A stretch of DNA of 64,000 nucleotides, from positions 1,054,001-1,118,000 of the forward strand of contig NZ_LT629792.1 in NCBI RefSeq assembly GCF_900106055.1. Direction: 5' to 3'. Source of the stretch: Schaalia radingae (GTDB lineage: Bacteria; Actinomycetota; Actinomycetes; Actinomycetales; Actinomycetaceae). Positions 36,061-43,795 of the stretch are shown here, one piece after another. The notes under the pieces are model-generated. The model saw only the letters and a program-made list of their open reading frames with translations, was not told where the DNA came from and did no database searches. Numbering within the stretch: the stretch's first letter is position 1; every line of letters starts with the position of its first letter. The position numbers and the translations under genes were made by a program.

Positions 36061-36144
36061 GTGAGTTTTCGATGCCGGAGCGAGTCGTGCCTAAGTCCTC
36101 AGGATTTCCCCAACCGGGCCAGAACCTGTTAAGCTTCCCTGCGT

Positions 36145-36161
36145 CGCTTGATTGACAAGCG
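36145..36161 (+). other. Short hairpin just before the tRNA cluster
   Basis: CGCTTG, loop ATTGA, CAAGCG form a 6-bp stem ending 4 nt before the first tRNA. It may belong to the 5' leader and affect tRNA processing, or be chance. Confidence 0.3.
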
Positions 36162-36165
36162 CATC

Positions 36166-36238
36166 GCGGATGTGGCTCAGTTGGTAGAGCATCACCTTGC
36201 CAAGGTGAGGGTCGCGGGTTCGAGTCCCGTCATCCGCT
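36166..36238 (+). tRNA. tRNA-Gly (GCC)
   Basis: 73 nt fold into a full cloverleaf: acceptor GCGGATG/CATCCGC, D arm GCTC...GAGC, anticodon stem TCACC/GGTGA with loop TTGCCAA (anticodon GCC), T arm GCGGG TTCGAGT CCCGT (last pair G-T) and discriminator T. CCA is not encoded. First of five tRNA genes; identical in sequence to the third. Confidence 0.95.
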
Positions 36239-36239
36239 C

Positions 36240-36311
36240 GGGCGATTGGCGCAGCGGGAGCGCGCTTCCCTGACACGGAAGAGGTCACTGGTTCGATCCC
36301 AGTATCGCCCA
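36240..36311 (+). tRNA. tRNA-Val (GAC)
   Basis: 72 nt: acceptor GGGCGAT/ATCGCCC, D arm GCGC...GCGC, anticodon stem CTTCC/GGAAG with loop CTGACAC (anticodon GAC), T arm ACTGG TTCGATC CCAGT, discriminator A. One base separates it from the preceding tRNA-Gly. CCA is not encoded (CTG follows). Confidence 0.95.
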
Positions 36312-36329
36312 CTGAGTATTCATACGCAT

Positions 36330-36402
36330 GCGGATGTGGCTCAGTTGGTAGAGCATCACCTTGCCAAGGTGAGGGTCGCGGGTTCGAGTCCCGTCATCCG
36401 CT
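36330..36402 (+). tRNA. tRNA-Gly (GCC), second identical copy
   Basis: All 73 bases equal the copy at 36166-36238, and the first four bases after it (CTCG counted from the discriminator side) are also the same, which points to recent duplication of a Gly-containing segment. Anticodon GCC in loop TTGCCAA. CCA is not encoded. Confidence 0.95.
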
Positions 36403-36418
36403 CGGTCTGAGATGACTT

Positions 36419-36489
36419 GGTGGGTTGGCCGAGAGGCGAGGCAGCGGCCTGCAAAGCCGTATACACCGGTTCGAATCCGGTACCCACCT
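36419..36489 (+). tRNA. tRNA-Cys (GCA)
   Basis: 71 nt: acceptor GGTGGGT/ACCCACC, anticodon stem GCGGC/GCCGT with loop CTGCAAA (anticodon GCA), T arm CCGG TTCGAAT CCGG, discriminator T. CCA is not encoded. One base separates it from the last tRNA-Val. Confidence 0.94.
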
Positions 36490-36490
36490 C

Positions 36491-36562
36491 GGGCGATTGG
36501 CGCAGGGGTAGCGCGCTTCCTTCACACGGAAGAGGTCACTGGTTCGATCCCAGTATCGCCCA
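36491..36562 (+). tRNA. tRNA-Val (CAC), followed by genomic CCA
   Basis: 72 nt that differ from the tRNA-Val(GAC) at only four positions, two in the D loop and two in the anticodon arm (loop TTCACAC, anticodon CAC). The discriminator A at 36562 is followed directly by CCA (36563-36565), the only member of the cluster with an encoded CCA end. The low-GC transporter gene starts about 70 bp downstream. Confidence 0.95.
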
Positions 36563-36633
36563 CCATTTGTTTTATGTGCCTTAGACTTCAAGAGACCCTT
36601 TAGTCAATAGTTGAAGTCGAAAGGCCATAGGCG

Positions 36634-38052
36634 ATGACGCTAATCGGATTTTTGATTGGCTTGGCTGTCACAGTTGTAGTGGCATGGCTGATCATTAAGA
36701 AACACCATCCACAAACAGTATTGATCCTTGCAGGATTGTTGCTTCTTTTCATTTCACTCCCTCTGTCTGAAGAGCCGCTGATGGACAGCGAGAAAACCAC
36801 GGGGAATATGGTTCTTGACGTCGTGGATTTCTTACGCGACACATTTGCCTCCACATCTGCCAGTCTTGGACTCATCATCATGGCTGTGGGCGGATTCTCT
36901 CTGATAATGGAAAAAGTCGGTGCCAGCGCAATGCTGGTGCACCTCGCTATGAAGCCGCTGTCGCGGATCCGTAGGCCATACATTTTCCTTGGAATCGCGT
37001 ATATTTTCGGACAGTGCCTCGGAATGATCATTCCGTCTGCATCTGGCTTGGCAATGCTGCTTATGGTGACTTTGTATCCCCTTCTGCGTTCCTTGAGGAT
37101 TTCGCGTCTGAGCGCGGCAGCATTGATTGCGACAACCTCCTGCCTGGATCTCGGGCCAGCGTCGTCGAACTCCAATTTGTCGGCCGAGGTGTCCTCCATG
37201 ACCGTTCAGAAATACTTCATCGACTATCAGGGGCCTGTGGCAATTGTGACGATGGCAGTGATTGCCATCAGCCACATGCTGATTCAGCGTCATTTCGACA
37301 AGAAAGCCGGAACGCTGCCGGAAATGAATCCGCCCTCGAATCTCGAACAGGAAGCATCAGGAGCCTCACCGGATACAGGCAGTGTAAAAACCGAGCTCAA
37401 GACCCCCGTCTACTATGCAGTTCTGCCGCTCATACCGCTCGTCTTACTCATTGTTTTTTCGGAATATCTCATCTCCTCCGTCAAGATGAATGTTGCGACG
37501 TCAATGCTGACATCAATGTTGGTGGTCCTGATCATCGAAATGATCAGATATCGCTCATTCAGCAGAGCCAGCGAAATCATGAAAGTGTTCTTTCAAGGAA
37601 TGGGGAAGCAGTTCGTTGCAATTGCCACGCTTATCGTCGCAGGACAGATGTTCGCCGCAGGCCTCACGCAAATCGGATTCATCAAGTTCATTGTCGATGG
37701 AGCGTTCAATTTGCACCTGGGCGTTGTCGTCATGACAGTGCTCATGACACTGATAATCCTGTTGACTGCACTCCTTACCGGGTCGGGAAACGCAGCATGG
37801 TTCGCTTTTGCACCCCTGGCTCCTCAGGTGGCGCAGCCCCTTGGCCAGCCTGCTGTAGCAATAGCTCTGCCGATGGAGCTGTCGGCGGGCATCGGACGTT
37901 CAATGTCGCCGATCTCCGGTGTATTGATCGCGGTGTCGGGTCTGGCGGAAGTCAATCCCGTCGACCTGGCAAAACGCACAATTCCTGTGATGGCGGCGGC
38001 GTACATCACGCAGATCACCACATCCTTTATCTGGCTGTATCTGATTCACTGA
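36634..38052 (+). CDS. DcuC-family C4-dicarboxylate-type transporter
   Basis: 472 residues with about twelve membrane segments. Features of the DcuC family include LGLIIMAVGGFSLIMEKVGAS near residue 77, the CLGMIIPSASGLAMLLM segment, and the second-half motif LLTGSGNAAWFAFAPLAPQ with a following MELSAGIGRSMSPISG. DcuC proteins move C4-dicarboxylates across the membrane, but the immediate neighbour, an AbgA-like amidohydrolase, suggests a different or wider substrate such as a peptide-like amide. Ribosome binding site GAAAGG. Base composition is visibly lower in GC than in the flanking genes (28 of 60 bases in one sampled line), a sign of possible acquisition. Confidence 0.82.
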   Translation: MTLIGFLIGLAVTVVVAWLIIKKHHPQTVLILAGLLLLFISLPLSEEPLMDSEKTTGNMVLDVVDFLRDTFASTSASLGLIIMAVGGFSLIMEKVGASAMLVHLAMKPLSRIRRPYIFLGIAYIFGQCLGMIIPSASGLAMLLMVTLYPLLRSLRISRLSAAALIATTSCLDLGPASSNSNLSAEVSSMTVQKYFIDYQGPVAIVTMAVIAISHMLIQRHFDKKAGTLPEMNPPSNLEQEASGASPDTGSVKTELKTPVYYAVLPLIPLVLLIVFSEYLISSVKMNVATSMLTSMLVVLIIEMIRYRSFSRASEIMKVFFQGMGKQFVAIATLIVAGQMFAAGLTQIGFIKFIVDGAFNLHLGVVVMTVLMTLIILLTALLTGSGNAAWFAFAPLAPQVAQPLGQPAVAIALPMELSAGIGRSMSPISGVLIAVSGLAEVNPVDLAKRTIPVMAAAYITQITTSFIWLYLIH

Positions 38053-38066
38053 GAAAGGAGAAGACC

Positions 38067-39374
38067 ATGTTTGACACCATCGTCGCACGCTCCAATGAGA
38101 TCGCTGACGACCTCATCGCTGTACGTCGTGACCTTCATCAGCATCCGGAACTAGGGTGGGAAGAATTCAGAACCACCAGTATTGTCGTTCAGCGACTTCG
38201 CGAGCTGGGTTACATCGTTCGTGTGGGTAAAGAAGTGTGCGAAGAGTCTGCCCGTATGGGAGTGCCTCCCGCAGAGGAACTCGAATCGGCTTACCAGAGA
38301 GCGCTGCAGGAAGGTGCACCGGAGGAACTTCTTGAAGCCATGAAAGGCGGTTTTACCGGAGCCGTCGGCATCCTTGAGAACGGTGACGGCCCGGTTGTGG
38401 GAATGCGCTTTGACATCGATGCGCTTCCGCTGGCAGAAACGACGGATCCAGAGCATTTCCCGAACAGGGAAGGCTTTCAATCCGTGCATGCCAACACGAT
38501 GCACGCATGCGGACACGATTGCCACACGAGCATCGGCCTGGGAGTTGCGCAGCTGATGATGGAAATGCGCGATCAATGGTCAGGTACCCTCAAGTTAGTC
38601 TTTCAGCCAGCTGAAGAAGGCGTGCGTGGAGCAAAATCCATCGTCGCGCACGGACACCTTGATGATGTAACTGTCATGCTCGGTTCTCATGTGACAGCAT
38701 CGAACCAATGCAACGAGTTTGATATATACGCGGGCGCAGGCGGATCACTGGCCACAACGAAACTGGACGTGACTTACACCGGTTTGGCGTCTCACGCTGC
38801 AGGAGCTCCGGAAAAAGGCAGGAACGTGATGCCTGCTGTTGCTACAGCGATCCTCAACCTGTATGCGCTTCCGCGAAATTCACAGGGAGAAACGCGCGTG
38901 AACGTGGGTGTTGTCCACGCTGGATCGGGCCGTAACATCATTGCCAACAATGCCACTATGCTGGTGGAAATTCGTGGCGCCAACACTCAGATCAATGCGT
39001 ATATGGAGGAATATGCCCGACGGATTCTTGAAGATGCCGGGCACATGCATGGAGTCGAATGCGAGATCACGAAAACAGGAGAAGCAATTTCACTCGAGTC
39101 CTCTCCAGAGCTGATGGAGCGCATCGATCGGGTAGCCGAACAAGTTGAGGTGCGCCCCGCTTCGCCCAACCGACTGATTTCACCTGGATCGGAAGACTAT
39201 TCGTTCATGATGGATCGGGTACAGTCCAATGGGGGCCAGGCTTCATTCATTCGTATCCTTGTTGATTCGCCGACTGCTGGGCATACCGTAACGTTCTCAC
39301 CAAACGAAGACGCTATGGTGCGTGGCGTACGTATGTTTGTCGGTACAGCGCTTGATGTGATGGCACTACGCTAG
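38067..39374 (+). CDS. M20 family amidohydrolase, AbgA-like
   Basis: 435 residues. The M20 two-metal site is shown by RFDIDALPLAE, HACGHDCHTSIGLG, PAEEGVRGAKSIV and, near the C-terminus, PGSEDYSFMMDRVQ. The sequence around GSGRNIIANNATMLVEIRGA and SHAAGAPEKGRNVMPA resembles the AbgA subunit of p-aminobenzoyl-glutamate hydrolase more than ordinary N-acyl amino acid hydrolases, and the extra segment of about 40 residues after residue 50 is also AbgA-like. No AbgB partner is visible. Strong AAAGGAG ribosome binding site, 14 nt after the DcuC gene, so the two form an operon. The true substrate is open. Confidence 0.85.
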   Translation: MFDTIVARSNEIADDLIAVRRDLHQHPELGWEEFRTTSIVVQRLRELGYIVRVGKEVCEESARMGVPPAEELESAYQRALQEGAPEELLEAMKGGFTGAVGILENGDGPVVGMRFDIDALPLAETTDPEHFPNREGFQSVHANTMHACGHDCHTSIGLGVAQLMMEMRDQWSGTLKLVFQPAEEGVRGAKSIVAHGHLDDVTVMLGSHVTASNQCNEFDIYAGAGGSLATTKLDVTYTGLASHAAGAPEKGRNVMPAVATAILNLYALPRNSQGETRVNVGVVHAGSGRNIIANNATMLVEIRGANTQINAYMEEYARRILEDAGHMHGVECEITKTGEAISLESSPELMERIDRVAEQVEVRPASPNRLISPGSEDYSFMMDRVQSNGGQASFIRILVDSPTAGHTVTFSPNEDAMVRGVRMFVGTALDVMALR

Positions 39375-39380
39375 ACCTTC

Positions 39381-40667
39381 ATGCGACGGTCATCATCGCC
39401 AATTGTCCTGCTGGCTCTCCCGGTCTACGTCCCGTCACTGACATGGTCCACCGGTATCGGTGCGCTCAATTCAGTGGTGGTATTGGCCGGGCTGTCCATG
39501 CAGATGAGCGAGTCATGGGCATCGGCGATGGTGGGAATCATGGGCGTTGCCGGTGTCATCGCATCTGTACCGATCGGCCGGATGGTCGACCGCATCGGCG
39601 ACCGCTCATCATTCGTCATCGGCGGGCTGATCGCTGTGCTGGCCGGAACATGCGCCCTGGTATGTCTACGGTTTCCCGGCATTAACCGTGCAGTTGTTGC
39701 ATTCGTTATCGCGATGGTCGCCATTTCGATCGCCGGAGACATGTGGCAATTGGCGCGGCAGTCCTATGTGGCAGAATCCGTGCCTATGACATGGCGAGCA
39801 CGATCAATGTCGATGCTCGGAGGAATGTCCAGGCTCGGCCGGTTGATCGGTCCTGCGCTGGCGTCGCTGGCCATTGTGCTGGGAGGTATTCCCGGCACAT
39901 TCTGGTTCTTCATCGCAGCCACCGTGCTTGCCCTGAGTCTGATCCTGTTGTTCACCGCGCCTACGCCCGAAATTCTGGATGTCAAACCGCCGGCGTCCCA
40001 ACGATCGTCCAGTGAAACGCCGCCGGCGTCTTTGCAGCGTCGCCCTCGTACCCACGTGGACGTCGTGTCGACCATGCTGCTGTCGGTGGGGACAGTTCTG
40101 CTGTCGCTGGTGCGCACCAACCAGATCATTGTGGTGCCTCTGGTGGGCACGAGCCTCGGAATCACAGAGGAACTCATATCAGCGACCTTCGCGATTTCAG
40201 CGGGACTGGATGTCGCCGTCTTCTACTTCTCAGGCGCGATCATGGACCGTTTCGGCAGACGAGCATCCGTTCTGCCGTGCCTGTTGATCATGGCGGCAGG
40301 GTTCGTGGGATTGGCCCTGAGCGGGGGAGTCGTGAGCTTCATGGTCAGTGCATGTGTCGTGGGGTTCGGCAACGGATTCAGCGCAGGAACCGTTATGACG
40401 ATGGGAGTCGATCTGTCTCCGGACATCAACCGCTCCCGATTCCTGGGAATCTGGCAGGCCATCTCGCAGGTGGGCCCGACGGTGGGTCCATTCGTGATTT
40501 CCGTGCTGGTGGCCGCATGGGGAGCAACGATGAGCGCGTGGGCGACCGCAGTGGCAGCTGCCTGCTGCGCAGTGTGGATGCTCGTGACAGTTCCCACGGC
40601 CTACGCTCGCCTCGGTATGGACGAACGAGGCAGGGCGCTGCCCGCTCGAAGCGACGCTCAGTCATAA
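39381..40667 (+). CDS. Major facilitator superfamily transporter
   Basis: 428 residues, 12 predicted membrane segments in two halves joined by a basic and Pro-rich loop near residue 200 (PPASQRSSSETPPASLQRRPR). The first-half signature between segments 2 and 3 is GRMVDRIGDRSS, with its repeat DRFGRRAS in the second half. Drug- or metabolite-efflux type; substrate unknown. ATG 6 nt after the amidohydrolase stop with no strong ribosome binding site, so coupled expression with the two preceding genes is likely. GC content returns toward that of the core genome. Confidence 0.83.
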   Translation: MRRSSSPIVLLALPVYVPSLTWSTGIGALNSVVVLAGLSMQMSESWASAMVGIMGVAGVIASVPIGRMVDRIGDRSSFVIGGLIAVLAGTCALVCLRFPGINRAVVAFVIAMVAISIAGDMWQLARQSYVAESVPMTWRARSMSMLGGMSRLGRLIGPALASLAIVLGGIPGTFWFFIAATVLALSLILLFTAPTPEILDVKPPASQRSSSETPPASLQRRPRTHVDVVSTMLLSVGTVLLSLVRTNQIIVVPLVGTSLGITEELISATFAISAGLDVAVFYFSGAIMDRFGRRASVLPCLLIMAAGFVGLALSGGVVSFMVSACVVGFGNGFSAGTVMTMGVDLSPDINRSRFLGIWQAISQVGPTVGPFVISVLVAAWGATMSAWATAVAAACCAVWMLVTVPTAYARLGMDERGRALPARSDAQS

Positions 40668-40711
40668 AACATCCGCAGGACTAATCCAAGCGAAGAGCAC
40701 ACTTTTCTGTT

Positions 40712-40717
40712 TAAATT
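40712..40717 (+). promoter_or_regulatory. Candidate -10 box for leaderless cpfC
   Basis: TAAATT is followed by 7 nt and the GTG at 40725. There is no ribosome binding site before either the GTG or the alternative TTG at 40716. This would start the long co-oriented block that follows. Confidence 0.45.
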
Positions 40718-40724
40718 GCTCAAC

Positions 40725-41816
40725 GTGAAGGCCGAAACAACCAGCGTGGATGCGATCATGCTCTGCAGCTACGGAGGACCCAGGCAACCCGACGACATTT
40801 TGCCGTTTTTGCGCAACGCCACGCGCGGCAAAGGGATCCCTGACGAGCGTCTCATCCAGGTCGGCGGCCATTACAGCCTGTTTGGGGGGAAGAGCCCGAT
40901 CAATGAATGCAACGACGAATTTTCGCGCGCCCTCGCTGGCGAACTCGAGCAGCGAGGAGTCAAATGCCCAGTCGTTGTCGGAAACCGCAACTGGCACCCC
41001 TACTTCACGGAAACACTGACGAGCCTGATCGACCTGGGACACCGCACTGTCCTATGTGTCTTCACCTCAGCGTTCGCTTCTTATTCCGGGTGTCGCCAGT
41101 ACCGCGAAGATCTGGCTGCGGCGCTCGACGAGCTGGGCGACAAAGCCAGTGAGCTGGTTTTGACGAAAGTGCGTCCCTATTACACGACGCAGGGAATTCT
41201 CAGCGCCCACGTCCGTTCCATCACACGCGCAATGCGTGAGCTGGACGACCCGCACCTTGTCCTCGTCACGCACTCCATCCCCGTGTCGATGGAGGCTAAC
41301 TCCGGTGACCACCACCTGCCCACGTATGTCGGCCAGCACCACCAGCTGGGCGAGGAAATCTGTAGACGCGTTAGTGACGAACTGGGGCGAGAGGTGCCAT
41401 TCGATTTGGCGTACTGTTCCCGATCGGGTCCGCCACAGTCGCGGTGGCTCGAACCGGATATCAATGACCATCTTGAATTCCTGCATGATGGCGGCACGCG
41501 CGCCGTGGTCGTCGCGCCGATTGGCTTTATTTCCGACCACATGGAAGTGGTCTACGACCTCGACACTGAAGCCAAGGCGACTGCAGACAATCTGGGAATG
41601 GACTATCGGCGCGCCGCCACTCCAGGCACCGATCCAGCGTTCGTGTCCTCGCTCGCTGACGTGGTCTGCGAACGGATCGGAAGCGGGGCAGCGGGCGACG
41701 CGATTGACATCAGGTGGCCCGTGACATGCTCGCAGGAATGCTGCCTGCCGCGTGAGTCCTACCAGATGCGTCCAACCTGTTTTAATCACCCCAACCAAGG
41801 AGAAACCCATGAGTGA
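40725..41816 (+). CDS. cpfC: Coproporphyrin III ferrochelatase
   Basis: About 363 residues. The family motifs SYGGPRQPDDILPFL, GGHYSLFGGKSPIN and VTHSIPVSM (catalytic His in HSIP) are clear, as is VAPIGFISDHMEVVYDLD with the catalytic Glu. Cys123 (SGCRQYRE) and the C-terminal Cys335, Cys339 and Cys340 (CSQECC) make a set of four that fits the 2Fe-2S cluster of actinobacterial ferrochelatases. The enzyme inserts iron into coproporphyrin III. It is formerly called hemH. Its neighbour is the coproheme decarboxylase, so the pair completes the coproporphyrin-dependent heme route. Start chosen at GTG rather than the TTG three codons upstream. Confidence 0.92.
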   Translation: MKAETTSVDAIMLCSYGGPRQPDDILPFLRNATRGKGIPDERLIQVGGHYSLFGGKSPINECNDEFSRALAGELEQRGVKCPVVVGNRNWHPYFTETLTSLIDLGHRTVLCVFTSAFASYSGCRQYREDLAAALDELGDKASELVLTKVRPYYTTQGILSAHVRSITRAMRELDDPHLVLVTHSIPVSMEANSGDHHLPTYVGQHHQLGEEICRRVSDELGREVPFDLAYCSRSGPPQSRWLEPDINDHLEFLHDGGTRAVVVAPIGFISDHMEVVYDLDTEAKATADNLGMDYRRAATPGTDPAFVSSLADVVCERIGSGAAGDAIDIRWPVTCSQECCLPRESYQMRPTCFNHPNQGETHE

Positions 41817-42552
41817 AATGCCACATGGTCACCATCCGGCACCGGTTCACGACCCTCGCGACCGGACCGACATTGACCCCGAAGAAGTCAACGCGCGCGA
41901 CAATTACTCGCTGCAGTGCGTCTTCCGCACCGTGGTGCCGTTGCCGGCCGACAGCGCACACGACTTGGCGGCGGCAATGGAACGAGCCGTGCGGGACACC
42001 GGCGTGGAAATTCGAGGGTGGTATGACGTGGGCGGATACCGCGCTGACGCTGACCTGATGATGTGGGCACTGTCTGACAGCGCCGACAAACTGCAGGCCG
42101 GCTACCATGCGATCGTTGCGTCTGACTTGGGCGCAGCTCTCGAACCCGTGTGGTCAGCAATGGCGGCACACAAGGCTGCCGAATTCAACACCCGTCACCT
42201 GCCCGCCTGCTTCAACGGTGCAGCGCCGCGCGGATACTGCGCCGTCTACCCCTTTGTGCGCAGCTGGGACTGGTACTACCTGCCGAAAGCTCGCCGCGCT
42301 GCCATCTTGAAAGAGCACGGCATGAACGGCGTCGACTACCTGGACGTGCAGGTTTCCACGCTGGCCGCATTCGCGCTGGGGGACTACGAGTGGACGGTCG
42401 CCCTCGAATCCGACAGCCTCGACCGCGTCATGGGTGTGCTGCGTCGCCAGCGCGACGCGGAAGCTCGACTATTCGTGCGCGAAGACACTCCGTTCTTCAC
42501 CGGGCCTCGCGTCGAACTGACCGAGTGGACGGATCGCCAGCCGCTACAGTAG
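41809..42552 (+). CDS. chdC: Coproheme decarboxylase (HemQ, chlorite dismutase-like)
   Basis: 247 residues from the ATG at 41809, which has AAGGAG upstream. Family motifs: NYSLQCVFR at the first strand, ADADLMMWALSD, FNTRHLPACF and AVYPFVRSWDWYYLP, where Tyr147 matches the catalytic tyrosine of ChdC enzymes, followed by KEHGMNGVDYLDVQVSTLAAFALGDYEW. It decarboxylates the two propionates of coproheme with hydrogen peroxide to give heme b. It overlaps cpfC by 8 bases. Both together show heme synthesis by the Gram-positive pathway. Length fits actinobacterial members. Confidence 0.93.
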   Translation: MSEMPHGHHPAPVHDPRDRTDIDPEEVNARDNYSLQCVFRTVVPLPADSAHDLAAAMERAVRDTGVEIRGWYDVGGYRADADLMMWALSDSADKLQAGYHAIVASDLGAALEPVWSAMAAHKAAEFNTRHLPACFNGAAPRGYCAVYPFVRSWDWYYLPKARRAAILKEHGMNGVDYLDVQVSTLAAFALGDYEWTVALESDSLDRVMGVLRRQRDAEARLFVREDTPFFTGPRVELTEWTDRQPLQ

Positions 42553-42556
42553 AAGG

Positions 42557-43783
42557 ATGACTACAGACCTTCTTCCCGTCATTGTCGGCGGTGACATCGG
42601 CGTGTACGCCATCGGGCGTTCATTCCACGAAGCCTACGGGTGCCGCTGCATCTGCCTGGCGGCATCCCCAACAGATGCGATTACACGCTCCGTCTTTTTT
42701 GACGTGGAAACACTTCCGCCACATGCGGATGACCGGCAGACACTTGCAGTCCTCCGCGGGCTGGCAGCTGCGAATCCCGGCAGGAAACTCGTACTCATGG
42801 CGAACGACGACCGACACTCGGTATTCGTCGGGCGCTATCACAGCGAACTTGAAAAAGCAGGATACTCACTGCCTTTCCCACCCGTTGAGGTCACCGAATG
42901 CGTCACAGATAAAGCTCAGTTCGCACAGATCTGCACCGAACTTGGCATTGACACACCTCGCACCGTCAGCGTGAACGTGGGGAGTGGTGAGACACCCTCG
43001 TTACCGTTCGACTTCCCCGTCGTTGCCAAAGCGGCGCGAGGGGACGCCTACGACCAGGTCGACTTCCCAGGTAAACGGAAGATCTATTTCATCGAGACCG
43101 CAGCCGAACTGGACGAGCTGTGGGCGACGCTGCGTAAGGCAGGATTCGACGATACGTTCCTTGTGCAGGAACTCATCCCCGGAGACAACACGCAGATGCG
43201 TTCCATCACCGCGTACGTCGACTCTCACGGCGACGTGACAATGATCGGGTCGGCACGCGTGCTGCTCGAGGACCATGCGCCCACCATGATCGGCAACCCT
43301 GTTGCGATGATCACCGAGCCATTCGACGATCTGTGGGACAGTGCCCGTGCTTTTCTGACCGACACCGGATATCGCGGATTTGCCAACTTCGACGTCAAAG
43401 TGGATCCGCGTGACGGCCGAGCCGTGTTCTTTGAAGTCAATCCGCGCATCGGACGCAACAGTTGGTACATGAGCGCCGCCGGCGTGAACCCCATGTCCAT
43501 CATGGTGCGCGACCTGATTGACCATGAGCACGTCAAGCCGCAGGAAGTGCACAACAAAATTCTCTACTCCCTAGTTCCCGATGCACTGCTGCGCCACTAC
43601 GTGCGCGATGAAGAACTGCGCCAACGCGTCCACGCGTTGCAGCGCAGCGGCAAGCGCAAGAATCCGCTGGTCTACACCGCTGAAACGTCACTGGTACGAT
43701 CGGCGATCGTCGCTCTCCAGACGCTCAACCATATCCGCAAGTTCCGACGTTTTTACCCTGAGGCCACAGACCGCTCATTCTAA
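42557..43783 (+). CDS. ATP-grasp carboxylate-amine ligase, possible D-amino acid ligase for peptidoglycan bridge
   Basis: 408 residues. Early Rossmann-like region (PVIVGGDIGVYAIGRSFHE), then an ATP-grasp fold: FPVVAKAARGD near 155, QELIPGDNTQMRSITAYVD near 205 and the metal-binding FFEVNPRIGRNSWYMSAAG near 294. The family includes D-aspartate ligases such as Aslfm of Enterococcus faecium, which add a D-amino acid to the peptidoglycan stem Lys without tRNA. The adjacent FemAB gene supports a cell-wall role. Actinomyces-type walls commonly have bridges with D-Asp or D-Glu. Substrate is inferred. It begins 4 nt after chdC. Confidence 0.75.
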   Translation: MTTDLLPVIVGGDIGVYAIGRSFHEAYGCRCICLAASPTDAITRSVFFDVETLPPHADDRQTLAVLRGLAAANPGRKLVLMANDDRHSVFVGRYHSELEKAGYSLPFPPVEVTECVTDKAQFAQICTELGIDTPRTVSVNVGSGETPSLPFDFPVVAKAARGDAYDQVDFPGKRKIYFIETAAELDELWATLRKAGFDDTFLVQELIPGDNTQMRSITAYVDSHGDVTMIGSARVLLEDHAPTMIGNPVAMITEPFDDLWDSARAFLTDTGYRGFANFDVKVDPRDGRAVFFEVNPRIGRNSWYMSAAGVNPMSIMVRDLIDHEHVKPQEVHNKILYSLVPDALLRHYVRDEELRQRVHALQRSGKRKNPLVYTAETSLVRSAIVALQTLNHIRKFRRFYPEATDRSF

Positions 43784-43795
43784 GGAGGAGCCATC

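Noticed and set aside
36145..36161. The CGCTTG-ATTGA-CAAGCG hairpin as a transcription terminator.
   Set aside because: No T-tract follows and it sits just ahead of a tRNA, so it is listed only as a short hairpin of unknown role.
36091..36591. Minus-strand frames with sequences such as GDTGIEPVTSSVSGKRA.
   Set aside because: These are the well-known false translations of tRNA genes, often mis-annotated as proteins; the tRNA cloverleafs explain them fully.
36566..36633. An integrase attachment site or mobile-element end after the tRNA cluster.
   Set aside because: I found no copy of the tRNA 3' end on the far side of the low-GC genes and no integrase gene, so an insertion cannot be demonstrated.
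37014..39374. A single 786-codon open frame through the DcuC and amidohydrolase region.
   Set aside because: Only the part from the ATG at 38067 has M20 family sequence and a ribosome binding site. The upstream 350 codons are the out-of-frame shadow of the DcuC-like gene.
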